Part shown: positions 1 through 12,900 of the stretch, piece after piece | How the letters are laid out: each line of letters begins with the position of its first letter | How positions within the stretch are numbered: position 1 is the stretch's first letter | Assembly: GCA_032173965.1 (NCBI GenBank) | Contig: JAVUNC010000005.1 | Location: 47,602,501 to 47,666,500 of the forward strand | Length of the DNA: 64,000 nt | Source of the DNA: Sitta carolinensis | Lineage: Eukaryota; Chordata; Aves; Passeriformes; Sittidae | Direction of reading: 5' to 3' | The notes under the pieces: model-generated | What the model was told of the DNA's origin: nothing | The model's input: only the letters and a program-made list of their open reading frames with translations | Databases searched by the model: none | Translations under genes and position numbers: made by a program

Positions 1-2059
1 AGAGCAGAAAATGGCTTTCCAGTAGTTACATCATGTTCAGCAGGGCAGTGGCATTCCTTGGCACAAGGGGAAACAGATTTTACAGTCTATAGCCAAGTGC
101 CATTTTTCTTATTATATATTTACTTTTCCATTGCTAGAAAAAGATTGCTGGCAAAGAGTTTCTTAAGACTTTAAAGGCCTTCCCTGTGGTGTAATGTACA
201 TAGAAGAGGTGCTATGAGTGCAGTTGTAGTGAGTAGCAGTGGGGTGACACAGCCCCTGCTACGTGCAGTGATGGGACATGAACATGTGCCAGTTCTGGAT
301 ACTTGGACATAACCACAGGCACCAGCCAGCCTTCCACCCTCCCCAGGCTGCAAGGGGATAAGGCTTCACTCCTTTCACTCCCCCAGTTACTTGATTCCAG
401 ATCCAGCTTAGCCACATATGAAGGAGAGAGATGTACTGACACACAGGTGACCTGGGGGACAACAGTAGAGGATTTATGGTTCATTACAGCTTTTTGTGCA
501 GTATGCAAGGATTAAGGTCAACACAACACATACACAGCAGTGAACTGGCAGATAAAGGTATCAACACTCCTGTATTAAAGTGCAATTCAAAAAGTTACAA
601 ACATTCATGGTTGATTTCTTTTTTTAAATACAGAGTTGTTAGAGTATCTCTAAGTCAGGAAATATGTTTAAAGATAAGGAAACTTACTTCCCCCCACATG
701 GAACTGTTTTAGGAATTCATATTTTTAAGTTGTGCAAACCTGACTTGCAGGAGAGCCCTGCCATACAGGGAAGTAAGGGAAAACACTCCTTCCCCCTCCT
801 TGTAAACTTAGGGAGGCTATAGGAAGAAGTACAATCACCCTATATGTAAAGGATCACAAGGGTCTCTGCCACACTAGAGACTCTCTTCAGAGCAGGCTTA
901 ACGGCACTATGTCCTAAGGAAAAATGAAAGGTTGTGGCTGAGCAGCCAGAGTCTGCACGAGAGCCAAGCATTAGTAACTCCCACCCAGACAGCAGTGCCC
1001 AGCCAAGAGCACTGCACCTGTAAGCAACCAACTCTGACATTACAGTGCCCACCTGCCCACGTTGCTCAGATATGGGCACACAGCCTGGCTCCAGCAGCTG
1101 AAGGAAAAGATGAAGGCCGGTTTTCCCCTGTGGAGGTAGCACACAGCACAAGTTTGCTCAGCAGAGGGAGCCACGGCTGCAGGACTTGTCTCCTGACAAG
1201 GCTAGTGCCATTTTTCTAGGTCATCCGCTTAATGTAACATATTTTGCTCCAAGGCAGGCAGCCTCCTGTGCAACCCTTGACTCCATTACACTTGAGGAAT
1301 GGCTGCTTGACACAGGATCATTGCACAGATATAGGGCTTGCTTGGACAGGGAAAAGACAGACTGATCCTCAGGCCTGCCAGTCTGTGAGCTCACTGTCCT
1401 GAGGCACACCTTTGTTTGCTTCTCTATTCAATGGCTACAAAGACAGGTAGATTGGGACCCACCCCCTTCCCTCGTAGCCAAATGCTTCAGCGTCTGGAAT
1501 GCAGTTCACAAGGTCATCACCCCTCAACTGTTAGTCCAGGATGCCACACACTTCAACACAATACAGGATTTCCAAAGTCCCATCTCACACTGAACTGCCC
1601 TAGAATTCAAGGAAATTTAACACTTTTCTAGGGCACCCGAGGATCTATGCAGGGGACCTCATAGCTCTCTACACTTTTCCTCCTGGATGGTGCTTCAGAA
1701 GTCAAAATCTTGGTATTCCAAAGTTTTCTCCAACAAGATACCAGAACCTTCACATTTCAGTCCTAGATTAGTCATGTGATGCAGTTTAATAAGAAGTCCA
1801 TCTCTCTCCTCAAGCCAATGCCAGGGTGAAAGGTTAGTCCTTCGACCCCATGAGATAAAGCAAGTAAGTAGGAAAGTGCTGTTGTCCTGCCTTGTATTGC
1901 CACTGACTCAATGTTTAAAGAGGGCAGGTGCTCAGCTGCCCAGCACTATATCTATTGTAGAGAAACAGAGGTCTAGAGATATGCTAACTTGAGGGGTACT
2001 AACAGCCAAGTTGTCTTCAGGGAAAGAGAATGTGGGAGGCTGGCTGCAGTTTCTTTCTG
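1..2059. other. WBP2NL 3' UTR and downstream flank; no gene recognised
   Basis: This stretch follows the WBP2NL stop codon (minus strand). It holds only short unrelated open frames. A minus-strand ATTAAA at about 1786-1791 is a possible polyadenylation signal, which would give a 3' UTR of roughly 270 bases, but nothing else supports it. In human the tail-to-tail neighbour of WBP2NL is NAGA. I searched the plus strand for its C-terminal coding exon and did not recognise it, so it probably lies to the left of the window. Confidence 0.4.
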
Positions 2060-5000
2060 TTAGTTGTTCTTCTTGTCCTCAGGAGGTGCATAAGGAGGTG
2101 GCTGATCCTGGAAAGAGATACAGTAGTGTCAAAAACCATGCTTGTTTTATGACCAGCTCTTTCCAGGCATTCCCAGGCTTCGATCACCAGAAATGAGTGT
2201 CCTGCAGTGAGCTACAGACAGGACCAAGTTCTATGGTTTAAGCTGTCATTTCATCACACCATTCCTCTCTAATATCTGCTATGTTCCATGATAAATGCTG
2301 TCTCCATAATATTTCTAGGAAAAGTCCCCTCAAAACTGGGTAACAAATGGTCTACTGCAAACGGACCATTTAATCTGTTTTAATTGCCATCCTCCCTTCC
2401 AAGGCTTTGCCCCTGTTAAAGCTCACAGCTCTGGCCCAGCAGACAGCAAACCCTGGGGTGAAGGCCACCTTTGCTGCTCCAGCAGTCTCCAGCCTGCCAG
2501 AGCCAAGAAAGGCAGTGAGGGGCACAGCCAGACTGCCACGTACCAGATGGAGGCTACAGACAACCTACTGGCTGCCACTGACTGAACAGTAAGAGACCTC
2601 CCTGTCTCCATGCAGCCCAGAAAGAAAGCAAAACAGAAACCAACATGCCATCATCCTTAAGTGAAAAGAAATCCTATATTCTTCTTTAACTCTCCTCATT
2701 TTCGGGCCCAATGGATGCAGAGAGCTCTGTGTTTTCTCTGTGCCCATGTAAGTCTGTTATGCCTTTAGGAGTAAGACAGGTAGTAAATGGCTGTTATTGG
2801 ATCAATCTTAAGGCCTTCCTCCTTTCCTGACTGAAAATTTAACCAGCCTTCTTCATGGGAGCCTCCTTCCCAGAAAAACGCATATTCTCTGTACATATTC
2901 AACATGAAGGAACACTTGACTTGGCTAAGAAAGCCAAGCACCATCTCTGCTAGTGACAGAGGAGGGAGTAGGCATGTGAAGACCAGGCATGGTACTCACC
3001 ATGGGCATGTACACGTTGTGTGGGTTGGCAGGGTTGTAATACGCACTGGAAGCAGCTTCCATGGCCTTACTGCCTCCTGGAAAGGAAGGAAAAGAATGAG
3101 GTAATGGTCCTAGCCCCAGAGCCTTCTCCCCAGCCTCACCTCTTCCAAGGAGGCAACAAAGGACCAAGGAGCCAACAGGAACTGCAGAAAGCTGGGTTAG
3201 AATTCAGAGCAACTCAGGAAAGCCGGCTAGGGCTGACCACACGCTGTGCAGTGCAAGGCTGAACAGCTCCCTACTCGGAGCTTTTGCAACAACAGCTCCT
3301 CCATCCCATGCTGGGCCCATGCCACCCTCAGCCCAAGGCCCCAGGCACCTTTTTGCACGCAGACCCTGGCAACTGCCCAATCCCATTTACCTGGCATTCC
3401 TGGGCTCACCCAGGCTGGGGGAGCTGAAGGGGCTGAGGTTCCTGCAGGAGGTTCCCCAGAGTAGGGTGGTGGAGGTGGCATGTACATGGGGTTCATGTTT
3501 GGAAGTGGTGGGTAAATACCTGAAAAAGACAACACCAGGCTGATGCTTTGGACCACAGACCGTGGGACAGAGGGCAGAGAGCTCACAGGCCCAACAGCAC
3601 ATTAGCTGGGGACAAGAGCAGTGGTAAGGGAAGCTCTTCAGGCTTGGCAGGGATGCAGACAGCAGGGATTTGATAATTTGATAATGTCTATCATGTCAGC
3701 AGGCAATAATTCTCCAGCAAGCAGCAGCACAATTTACAAGCCACATTTTCATGTAGCTAGAGTTACGGTAACACAAGGGTGTTACCAACAGCATCTGACA
3801 GATTTATGCAAGGACAGAGATCCTTGACGGAGACGAAACTACAGCAACCCTCACCATACCACTGTCCTATCTTCACAGCTAATATCAGACACAGTCACCA
3901 CCACACAAGTCCCAAACCTGGAGTCTGGGCATATGGATATGCCATGGGCTGTGCAGCAGGTCCGTAGGCATTCACTGGAGGTGGTGCATAGGGATAAGGT
4001 CCGTTTGGTGGCGGAGGGGCAGCGTAGCCTCCCGGCACAGGTGAGTAGCCCCCGGGGGCAGGCGGGGCGGGTGCATATCCTCCGGGAACAGGGGTGTACC
4101 CATAGCCAGGGTTCTGCAGAGGAACGCCACTGGAAACTAAGAACACGTGGTTAGTAAGCCAGATGTCTTTTCTTAAAACTAAATGTACAGAATAAAATGG
4201 AAACAGTCCTGTTAATGCAGCACTGTTTCACTTGATCTAGATGCACCATATAGTCCTGGCACACTACTGTGCCTGAAAAGCATTAGTCACAGAGTGCTAA
4301 AGGAAACCAGCTGCAAAAACACAACCTCACAGGGCCCAGTCCCACCACAGAGCTCCCACTGCTTGAAGGAAAGACCACTCTAAAGCAAGTAGCAGTACAG
4401 CATGTTTTCCTCTTTTTTTAATATACTTTCTTTCTGAAAATAGTACATTTTAAAACACACATTTCTTTAAAAAGAAAACTTTATCAAAAAAAGTACTTGT
4501 TCCTCCATTTGAAAATTTTAAAAATAAATATTTTTTAAAAACCTATTTTTCCCCTCTCCAAATTAGCATTCCCCATCTTACTGCACTATTTTAGAACTGA
4601 GCTGAGAGTAGGTAAGTGAAGCAATTTTTCAACATCACATATTTCAACTTTTTTCCAGGAGAAATAAGGTTTTGTAGAAAAAGGTGGTCCATGTCAGAAG
4701 CCCAATCACCAGAATATTCTGACTGCACAAAGCATTAAGATGAAATAAAGAAAATGGACTGAAAGGGAATCCAAAAGTTCCCCTGGAAAGAGAAAAAAAT
4801 ACTTTGCTGTGGAAGAGGGCCTAGGGTACTCCTCTTCCCATGAAGTTCAGAACGAGTGCAACTTGCTTACTAGCTCAGCCAACCATGGAGGACCCATAGG
4901 ATCTGAAAATCCCTTACCACTAGAAGCAGCTTTCATCATCAGCTGTCCAAACTCAATGGCTCCTCCACTGTTGAAAGCCAATTTAAATGTCCCCTGCCCT

Positions 5001-8000
5001 TCCCAGCCACCTAGGAGAGAGAATTAGAATTGAATCAGACTATTAACCTCCTCACCAAGACAGGAAAATTGTTTATACTTCAATTACTTTTTCTTCTTTA
5101 TTTCAAAACTATTTTGCATCCTATTACCAGGAAGAAAGAGTCATGGCACTGCTATCAGATGTCCCCCAAAATAATATCTCAATAGGATCAGGAATTTGTA
5201 TTTTTACCCTTTGAAAGTTATAGTCATGTGGAAGCAGCCTGCTCTAGATACATGGCTGTTTTGTTCTTTCCTGAAACATTTAATGGAACCTAATAATGAA
5301 CAGTATAAAGAGTGAACATTTATTTCACTGAGGATGTTAAGTGAAAACCCTCAGATGAAGTTTCATTGATATCCTCAGTGAAGTACAAATCAGGATCTGC
5401 AACTCGAGCTAGGATTTAAATCAAATGTAACACTGGTCATTTACCCACCCTTCCAGGTCAAAGACGTGAGAAAAACAAACACATTGGGAAGCTGAGTAAA
5501 CATGATACACACAGCAAGACGGAAGTTAAAAGAATTAAACAAAAGTCATCCTGGGCAAATCAGTCTCTGGACTGGGGGCAGAAAGTAACATGGCAGCAGT
5601 GCCCTAGAGTGCAGGAGAGAGGAGTTACCTCAGTGTGGACACATCAGCTATAACACCACAGCTACTCTGCCTGTCCTGTGCACATCAGCTGGTCTGGTGT
5701 CCAGCAAAGGCGGCTTGGGAAGAGCTCAGTCTACAAAGCACTGGCACGTACCTCCGGCCTCAGCCTGGATCTGTCCTTTGATGTAATTGGCAGAGAAAAC
5801 AGGCTGCTCGATCGAGCATCCCTTCACCAAATAAAACGGCATCATGAAAGACTGCATAGGATCCTTGCCCTTGGACACAAAGATCATCTGCAAGACAGGA
5901 GGGAATGCTTCTGAATTACTTGAATTCAATAGAGAGAGTGATGATGGTGTTCTCATCGTATCAGCATCCAAAGCCAGGATAACTTAACCTCTAGTTTGAG
6001 TATGCATTGAATTATTTCACACCTTTAATACTGGGGATTCCCAACAGATTTAATGGCATATTGCTCACTCACCTGAAGCGTGTACATTCCAAAATAATAA
6101 ACCACTTAAAACACACCTGCATAATTACAGAGTTTTATTGTTCTGCTTTTTCAGGATAAGCTATGAGAGTCTGCAAAGGAATTATCATTGACTGACACAT
6201 TATATGAAATACATTCTCTAGATAGATATTTCCAGGACTGCATGTGCCTTCCTTTCTAGGTGATTGGAACTGTGACATAGGTATGAACTATCCCATTTCC
6301 ACCTTTCTTTCTCCTACCTAGTGCTGTCAGTGGTTCCTCCCACAATAAAAATCCCTTCTTCTATCATCAACTAGGTTTCCGGTTTAAAGTTTACAAGATC
6401 CCTTGAGAAAGAAGCAACCCTGCTGGCATCAGACTTACCCTGTAAGGGGTGAGATACAGCATTCCTTTCTTGGTGCCTTTGAAGATTTCAGGCTTGCCTG
6501 TCACGTCACTGAAGGAGAGCTCCACATCTTTGCACTGTTTGAGGACACTGCAGGAGGAAATCAGACAGACTGGAGAGACAAACTTGGTAACAGCTCCGAC
6601 ACATACCCTCATAACACAGGGAAGGGAATAGCACAGCAAAACTCTGAATATTATCCTGAAGCCCTGCTGTCAGCCCTGCCGTTTTGACTTTGAACAGAGG
6701 GGGATGATTTATGCAGACTGGAAGGATTCATCCTCTCATCTGAGACATGCCCTGCTCCTCCTTCATAAAGGGCACATTTAATATACATGGGGGTTCTGTC
6801 TTCAGAGGTGTCAGACTGAGGAATTCCACTCTGCACACGAAGACCCTCAGCCCAAAGATCAGGGCATGGAAAGGGATGAGGTGTCAGAAACCATACATAT
6901 GATGCCAAGGTGTAATCTCAGACCAATCCTCCCTCCCCGGTCCATGCTCAAATCAAGTCCACTGCACTGGAAAAGAGCACTGCTGTAACACCACACCTAC
7001 TCTGCAAACTGAGGAAGTGTCTGCTCTAACCCTCACTGCTGATCCTGCCTCACGTGACTTAAGTAAGTTTTTGTAGTAAACAGCACCACGTTAAGGAAAG
7101 AAACAATGAGTCAGCAATGTCAGCAATAAAGATATTATTGTTGGATATCTATGGGAACATTAGCAGAGTTTCCTAATGACACAAACCCAGATGAGAATTG
7201 TGAGCACTGCAGGGGTCAGGGGTACAGAGCTGCATGAAAAATTAAATACATTTTCATAAAAAAATGCATCATCTTGGGAAAGCATGTCACTGAGTCTACG
7301 GTGCAGATCTAAACATACCACATGGTAAGAAAATCTGCAGAATAAACAAAAGAACCATGGGGGTGATAAACCTTCAGTGTGTTACAGTGGTGGAAGACTC
7401 CAAGGTGTTTTATGGTTCAAAAGCATGAAAAACAAAGTGACAAAACCCTAAAGCAACACAAGCTTGAATGGGCTGGATCTAAAATAATACTTACATATTC
7501 TGCTCAGCATACTGTAGAAGTCAAATAAAGTCAGAAAACTGTACAATTAATTGGGGAAGGGAGGAATCTGCAGGGCCCACATATGGAAAAACAACTAAGT
7601 GCCCTGTAGTTTCAGGTTGTTTGCTCTTTAGGGAAGAGAAGTCTTCAGATGTATATGAAAAATGCAGCCACCCAAGAATGAGGACATTGAAAAGTCTAGC
7701 TTTGATGAGAAAAAACAACCTGACCAAGAAATTCTACTGGCACACTATGTCATAGCTGAGCTAGATGGAGATTCTCAGATTGGCTGGAAGGGACAGACTT
7801 ACGAGACAGCAGAGCTCTTTCCATTTCCAAAATGCAAGGGGGAAATATATATTCTAAGCTAAATACAACCACCTTTCTGACAGCTTTAATCTTATCAGAA
7901 CACTCAATCGTGTCTTGTAGCAGCATTTCACATAATTTTGCCACACTGGAAAGAATTTCTACATAGTCATTGTAATGTTTACTGCTTTGCAGCTACTCAC

Positions 8001-9609
8001 ACAAGCAAATAACATGCAGCCACCACCACAGACAGTAATTGGGCTGCTGAACCGGTCTGCACCTGCATGCCTGTGCAGGGCTGTCACGGGAGGCTATGCA
8101 CCCTGTGGAGACACACTGCCCTCACTTGTGACTGAGCAGCACCTCAGAGAATGTATGGTTTCATGATCTCAAGCCAAGGTTAAGGGCTGGAAGGGAATCT
8201 TAAAGATTACCTAGTCCCACCCTCCCTGCCATGGCCACGGCCACCTTCCACTAGATCAGTTTGTTCAAGGCATTATCCAACCCAGCCAAGGTTGGGAACA
8301 CTGCCAAGGCTGGGGCATCCACAGCTCATCTGGGCTACCTGTTCCAGTGCCACACCACCCTCACAGTAAAGAATTTCTTCCTAATCGCTAGTCTAAATTT
8401 CCCTTCTTTCAGCTTGTTCCCATTACTCCTTGTCCAAGCAATGCAGCTCCTGACAGGGTGTCCCTCTGTGCCTTTCCTGTAGGTCCTGTTCAGATACTGG
8501 AAGGTTGCAGTGAGGTCTCCACACAACCTTCTCTTCTCCAGGCTGAACAGCCCCAACATTCTCAGTCTGTCTCACAGAGGAAGTGCTTCATTCCTCTTAC
8601 CAACTTCTGGCCTCCTCTGGACTTGCTCCGCTAACAGCTTCATATCCTTCTTATGCTGGGGACCCCAGAGCTGGATGCAGCACTCCAGGAGAGGTCACAC
8701 CAGAGTGGAATACAGAGGCAGAATCACCTCCCTTGATCTTCTGCCCAACGCTGCTTTTGATGCAGCCCAGGACTCAAGTGACAGAGAAATCTCCTTTAAA
8801 CCAGCACCAGCTCAACATGTCAGAGGACCTTCCTGACTGAACTATTGGGAGTCAGCTCCAAACTCAATGTGAGACGGGGCTTATTTTTGGAGTGCAATTT
8901 TCCTACTGATCGCCAGACCCAAACCAACTCCTTTGATCCTTTTCTGGGCCTCAGGTTTCCAGGGTTTCTCTTGCCCGGATGCTGGGAGCACCCAAACACG
9001 ACCAAACTGAAGCCCGAGTCTGTTAAGCTGGTCTGTCAACCCCCGCTCGGGGCGAGGGCAGACGTCGAGCTGAGCTTCCACAGAGAGGCGCTTCTCCACG
9101 CAGAGGAACTTGGATTTCAAGTTCCTCACCTAGGAATTAAAGTGATCCACACTCCTACCTTACAAAGTCTCTGTCTCTTTGGCGTCACTAAGTGCACTAT
9201 CTTAAAAAAAACCCCCAATTCCTTGACTTTTACAAGCGACGTCAGCCTCAGTCTTCACCCAGAACTCCCGATGGAGCGGCTTTAAGGACCCTCGAGCTCT
9301 CGCAGCGAAGACGGGGCAGCTCCATGGACTCCAGCCAAGGCTGCTCCCCACTGTCCGCCCCAGCCCGTTCCCACCCTGCCAGGAAATCCTTTAGAAACTC
9401 CGGCCCTAGGCCGAGCCGGGCCTGCGCGGCCGGGCAAGAAACTGGGGTCGCCCCAGCGGGAACCTCCCACCACCGGGCCCCGGCGATCCGGCCTTGACGA
9501 AGGGACAGGGGGCGAGGAGGACCCGCCCGGCCCCGCGGCCCCCCCGGTACCTCTCGGCATTGGGGATGACGACACCGCCCTCCTGCGAGTGGTTCCTGTT
9601 CAGCGCCAT
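2060..9609 (-). CDS. WBP2NL: WBP2 N-terminal like (WW-domain-binding, GRAM-like) protein, 8 coding exons
   Basis: The coding exons in transcription order are 9609-9551, 6547-6439, 5887-5752, 5010-4918, 4136-3918, 3519-3391, 3076-3000 and 2107-2060 (stop TAA). They total 870 nt, 289 aa, with phase kept at every GT-AG junction. The start ATG has A at -3. Residues about 28-130 form the WBP2 GRAM-like domain, with [31 protein letters not shown] and GGWEG recognisable. The C-terminal half is rich in Pro, Gly and Tyr. It has PGGY repeats near residues 150-170, PPPY motifs (WW-domain ligands) at 222-225 and 277-280, and ends [11 protein letters not shown]2-family proteins bind WW-domain partners such as YAP. 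In mammals WBP2NL (PAWP) is described as a sperm perinuclear protein linked to oocyte activation; that role is not shown here. The body and tail resemble WBP2, but synteny with SEPTIN3 and CENPM and the PGGY repeats favour WBP2NL. The donor of exon 5 (GTTTGG) is weak, yet phase requires it. Confidence 0.93.
8186..8785 (-). mobile_element. CR1 LINE 3' fragment in WBP2NL intron 1
   Basis: The plus strand reads as the reverse complement of the CR1 3' region. A degenerate 'GGAAGGGA...CTAGTCCCACC' block starts at about 8186. It continues through 'CAGGCTGAACAGCCCCAACATTC' type sequence near 8540 to 'GGATGCAGCACTCCAGGAGAGG' type sequence near 8670. The element therefore lies on the minus strand, in the same sense as WBP2NL. 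It is strongly 5'-truncated, has many differences from consensus, and lacks the terminal ATTCTRTG repeats. The ends are approximate. Confidence 0.85.
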
Positions 9610-9860
9610 CTTTGCCCCGCCGGCCCCGCCCCTGACCCGGTGACGGCAGTGACGTCACACACAGCGCGGCCCCGCCCCCCGCGGCGCGCGCGAGGCGGAA
9701 GTGAGAGGGAAGCGAGGCGGAAGCGAGGCGGCGCTGCCTTGGTTTAATGGCCGCCCGTGGCGGCGGGCCCGCTGTGGGCGCCGGTCCCGCGCCGGGCCGC
9801 GCAACGAACCACAGACACTGGTGCCTACACGCGGCCCTGCTCGCTCCTCTGGCTCTCTGC
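9380..9860 (-). promoter_or_regulatory. CpG-island promoter of WBP2NL
   Basis: Dense CpG and GC-rich sequence spans the first coding exon (9551-9609) and about 250 bases upstream. It includes GGCCCCGCCC-type GC boxes at about 9612-9680 and a CRE-like TGACGTCA at about 9650-9657. No TATA box is evident. The exact transcription start cannot be read from the sequence. Confidence 0.6.
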
Positions 9861-12800
9861 TCAGTGCGACCACGCCTGTTCGCTGCCGGGGTTGCCTCAG
9901 TGGAAGTTGTCCGGGATTTGCCGCGCTTTGCAGTTTTTCTGGCGAACGGCTTATCTTGTGAAAGTTTGTGAGCCTCCGAATGGAGGCTGAGTGGGCATCT
10001 CTGGTGTAAAGTTTAGACTCTTCCCCTCTGCAGTATCACTCGGGATATCTCAGGGGAACAGCTGACTTGCTGTGGTCATCCTGTAACTCAGCTGGTGGCG
10101 AACGATTCAGGCTTTTCCCGGCTTATCCAATCACAGAGACTTCTTCCCAACAGTATCTCCCGTTGTCATTCCACGTGGGATTTTTTTTTTTTTTTTGTAC
10201 TGGCCATTTGCAGACTTCCTGGTAGGTACACGGGATGTTGGTAGGATACCGGCATGAGCAGATGGCAGTGAGGAGTACCTGAGCTTGTTTTTCTCAGCAA
10301 GCTTTTACAGATCCTTTAGAAGTAGTCTATGAGCTGACAAGAAATTACAGAGCCAAGGTGGAAAGCCCACGTTATTACAAACAAATAAGATTTCCTAAAC
10401 CTACAGGGCAAAACACACAGCCTTGTCCTTGAAATCCACATAACAGGCAAAGGAAAGTCTCTCTCTTCTGTTGCATGGGTTTGCTTTGCTTTCTTTAAGC
10501 TGGGCAGCATTATGTCTCTGCCCTAACCCTTGATTGGGCCCAAAAGTCATAAAGATTACCATTCTGTAGGCCAAGGTGAAGGTGGTGGAATGTGGCTTCG
10601 TACTTCAGTGCTGTGAAGAAGCAGAGCCCTGGCAGTGTCTTTGATAAGGTTCACGTCTTTGATGTCCTTGGGAGGAGGGCTGGTTGTGTGGCAGGATGGT
10701 TTCTGCAAGGGTCCATGGTATGGCTGCTGGCACCAGTGACAAGTTCCTGTTCCCAGCAGGGCTGAGGAGGCCTGGTGCAGGGGAGGGGTGTGCAAGGCTG
10801 TACACACACACTGCATACAGGGACACGAGGAGCTGTGCCCGTGGGTGGTGAAAGGACTAGGAAGTGCTGGTACAGCCCTCACATCCTAGTGGTGCTGAGA
10901 ATGGCTGATTTATGTGGACAGGTGGGAGTGAGAGTGAAGAAAACCTTTGCTTTGCAGTGACAGCACCAGAGAAAGCCACAAGATGGACATATGCTCCTGA
11001 CAGTTTTGCTAAGGCTTGGAGAACCCTATTCCAGCCCTGACCCCCATACAGCTCTGTCAACCAACATCAAGTTTGACTTGAATCATCCTCTGCTGCTAAT
11101 TTGCTGTTTTCTTCCTCCCTCCAGTGCCAGCCTTCCCAACCCTCATCCCAATCCCCCTGCACGTCCCCTTACTCGCAGTGCTGCCACGCCAGGCCATGGC
11201 ATTCCACAAGCACCTTTGAAGTGTGGCTGGCAACTCTCCTGGAAGGGACAGCCCCAGCCAGCCACATGGCATGCGGAGACAGGCAGACACTGCCAACCTC
11301 AGGACATCTCTGCTCTTCTCCCCTCCTTCCTTCTGCCCAGACAGCCCTGACACTTTTGACCTTGCTCAGGGACACCCAGAAAACAGCTGGCACACCCGCT
11401 AGAGGCAAGCATGTAGTCTTCAGTAAAGCAGTGCCTCTTTCTGCTCACAGGTCTTTACCTTCCCTCCCCATCCCCTGCAGGGAAAGGTAAAACAACAGCT
11501 TCTCAACAGGACACAAAAGCACATTGTTAAGAAGGTGTGAGAGCTTGGGAGAGGGAGGAAACAGCCTGGAGAAGAGAAATATTCAAGTACTTGGAGAAAT
11601 GAAGGAGAGACTTAAAGGGTAAAGAACAGAGAGAGTGAGGCAGGGAAAGAAAGGAAGGAAGAAAGCTATGGAGGGCTAAAAGGGAATGAGGACAAAAGCA
11701 CAGAAGTGGAGGAGGACATGGGACAGTGAGAGAGCAGAGGAATAGCGCTGGTGCAGTAGCAAATGCAGCCATTTCAATGAGGAGAATGAGGAAGAGGTAT
11801 CTCTTGTGCCCCCACCCTGGCCCAGTGCTTCTCAATCCATGGCTGTTGACACTCCTCCAAGATCCTCAAGGTGCTGTGCCAAGTGGAGCTGTCCCTGGGG
11901 GAGTCCCATGAGAGACTCCCAGTGGCATTGTCTTCCCTGTGCTCCCACAGCAGAGGGGCCATTTTGTGGGGAAGGGTTTGGCCAGGACCTGCTCAGTGCT
12001 GGTGGAGAGAGACCCCTGCAGTGGGGGACTGCAGCAGGGGCATGGGGTGACCCCAGCACAGATTGGTCTGATCTGCACAGAGTCAAATGCCTGTGACACA
12101 AGCATAGCTTTTGACCTTAGTGCTGGGCAGGACAAATGCACCCTCTGCAGCAGGAACACGTTCTTCTCCTCTGGGTTTTGCTTCTTGTGGAAATATATCC
12201 ATTTTCCCCAAGTACTTTGATGCTTCTCAAGCAGATGCTACAGGCCAAGAACTAATTCTGTCTCCTCCCACCAGTCACTTGCTCTGAACCACAAAACATG
12301 CAGTCTTCTCTCATCTACCCTGTTCCAAGCTGCCATGTCCCCTTGGGAAGCCACAGCAAGAAAAAGGGATAAAATGCCAGACCACCATGCCCTCAGACCA
12401 ACCAGCTACCTTTACACCCATGGAATATCCAAGAGAAATCTCTGCTGACATCTCTTGAAACACGCATGCATCAACTCCACCATCTCTCTCCGAGTCTCTC
12501 CTTGCCATGTCTCCAAGTGATAAAAACAGACCACAGCATGCCCCACACCTCCCCCCCTCTAAAATCCATGTCCCTAGAAATCCTTCCCCCCCAACACTAT
12601 TTCCCCCAGGCAAGATACACAGCTGAGACACAAACAAGAGAAAGGAAGCTGACGGACAGTCCACTGTGCAAAAAACAAACCGAGAATGGGGACACTCTGG
12701 GAAGGATGGGGGAGATGCCCTTGTCCCTCTCCGGCACACAGGGAGGCACATGCACACCCGCACGCACTCACACTTGCATCCTCTCACTCCCACGGAGGAT

Positions 12801-12900
12801 GTGCCACATGCTTCAGAGACAGGCCCATGGCAGAGTCAAGGGGAGCAGGGGTGGGTTGTCTATCCAGAGTCACCAGGTGACTGTGGAGGGGGAGGGTCTT
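9861..12900. other. WBP2NL upstream flank and probable SEPTIN3 3' UTR
   Basis: This interval lies between the WBP2NL promoter and the SEPTIN3 stop codon at 12901. Septin 3 is a brain gene, and such genes often have long 3' UTRs, so the part next to 12900 is probably UTR. No clear AATAAA was found on the minus strand here. A run of 16 T lies at 10181-10196. Purine-rich sequence occurs at 11530-11760. The open frames present are short and look accidental. Confidence 0.4.

Noticed and set aside
1..1500. 3' end of NAGA on the plus strand
   Set aside because: Expected from human synteny, but no matching coding exon was seen.
8845..9658. Open frames of 136-146 codons around the WBP2NL promoter
   Set aside because: GC-rich promoter sequence. 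The minus-strand frame covers WBP2NL exon 1 in the wrong frame.
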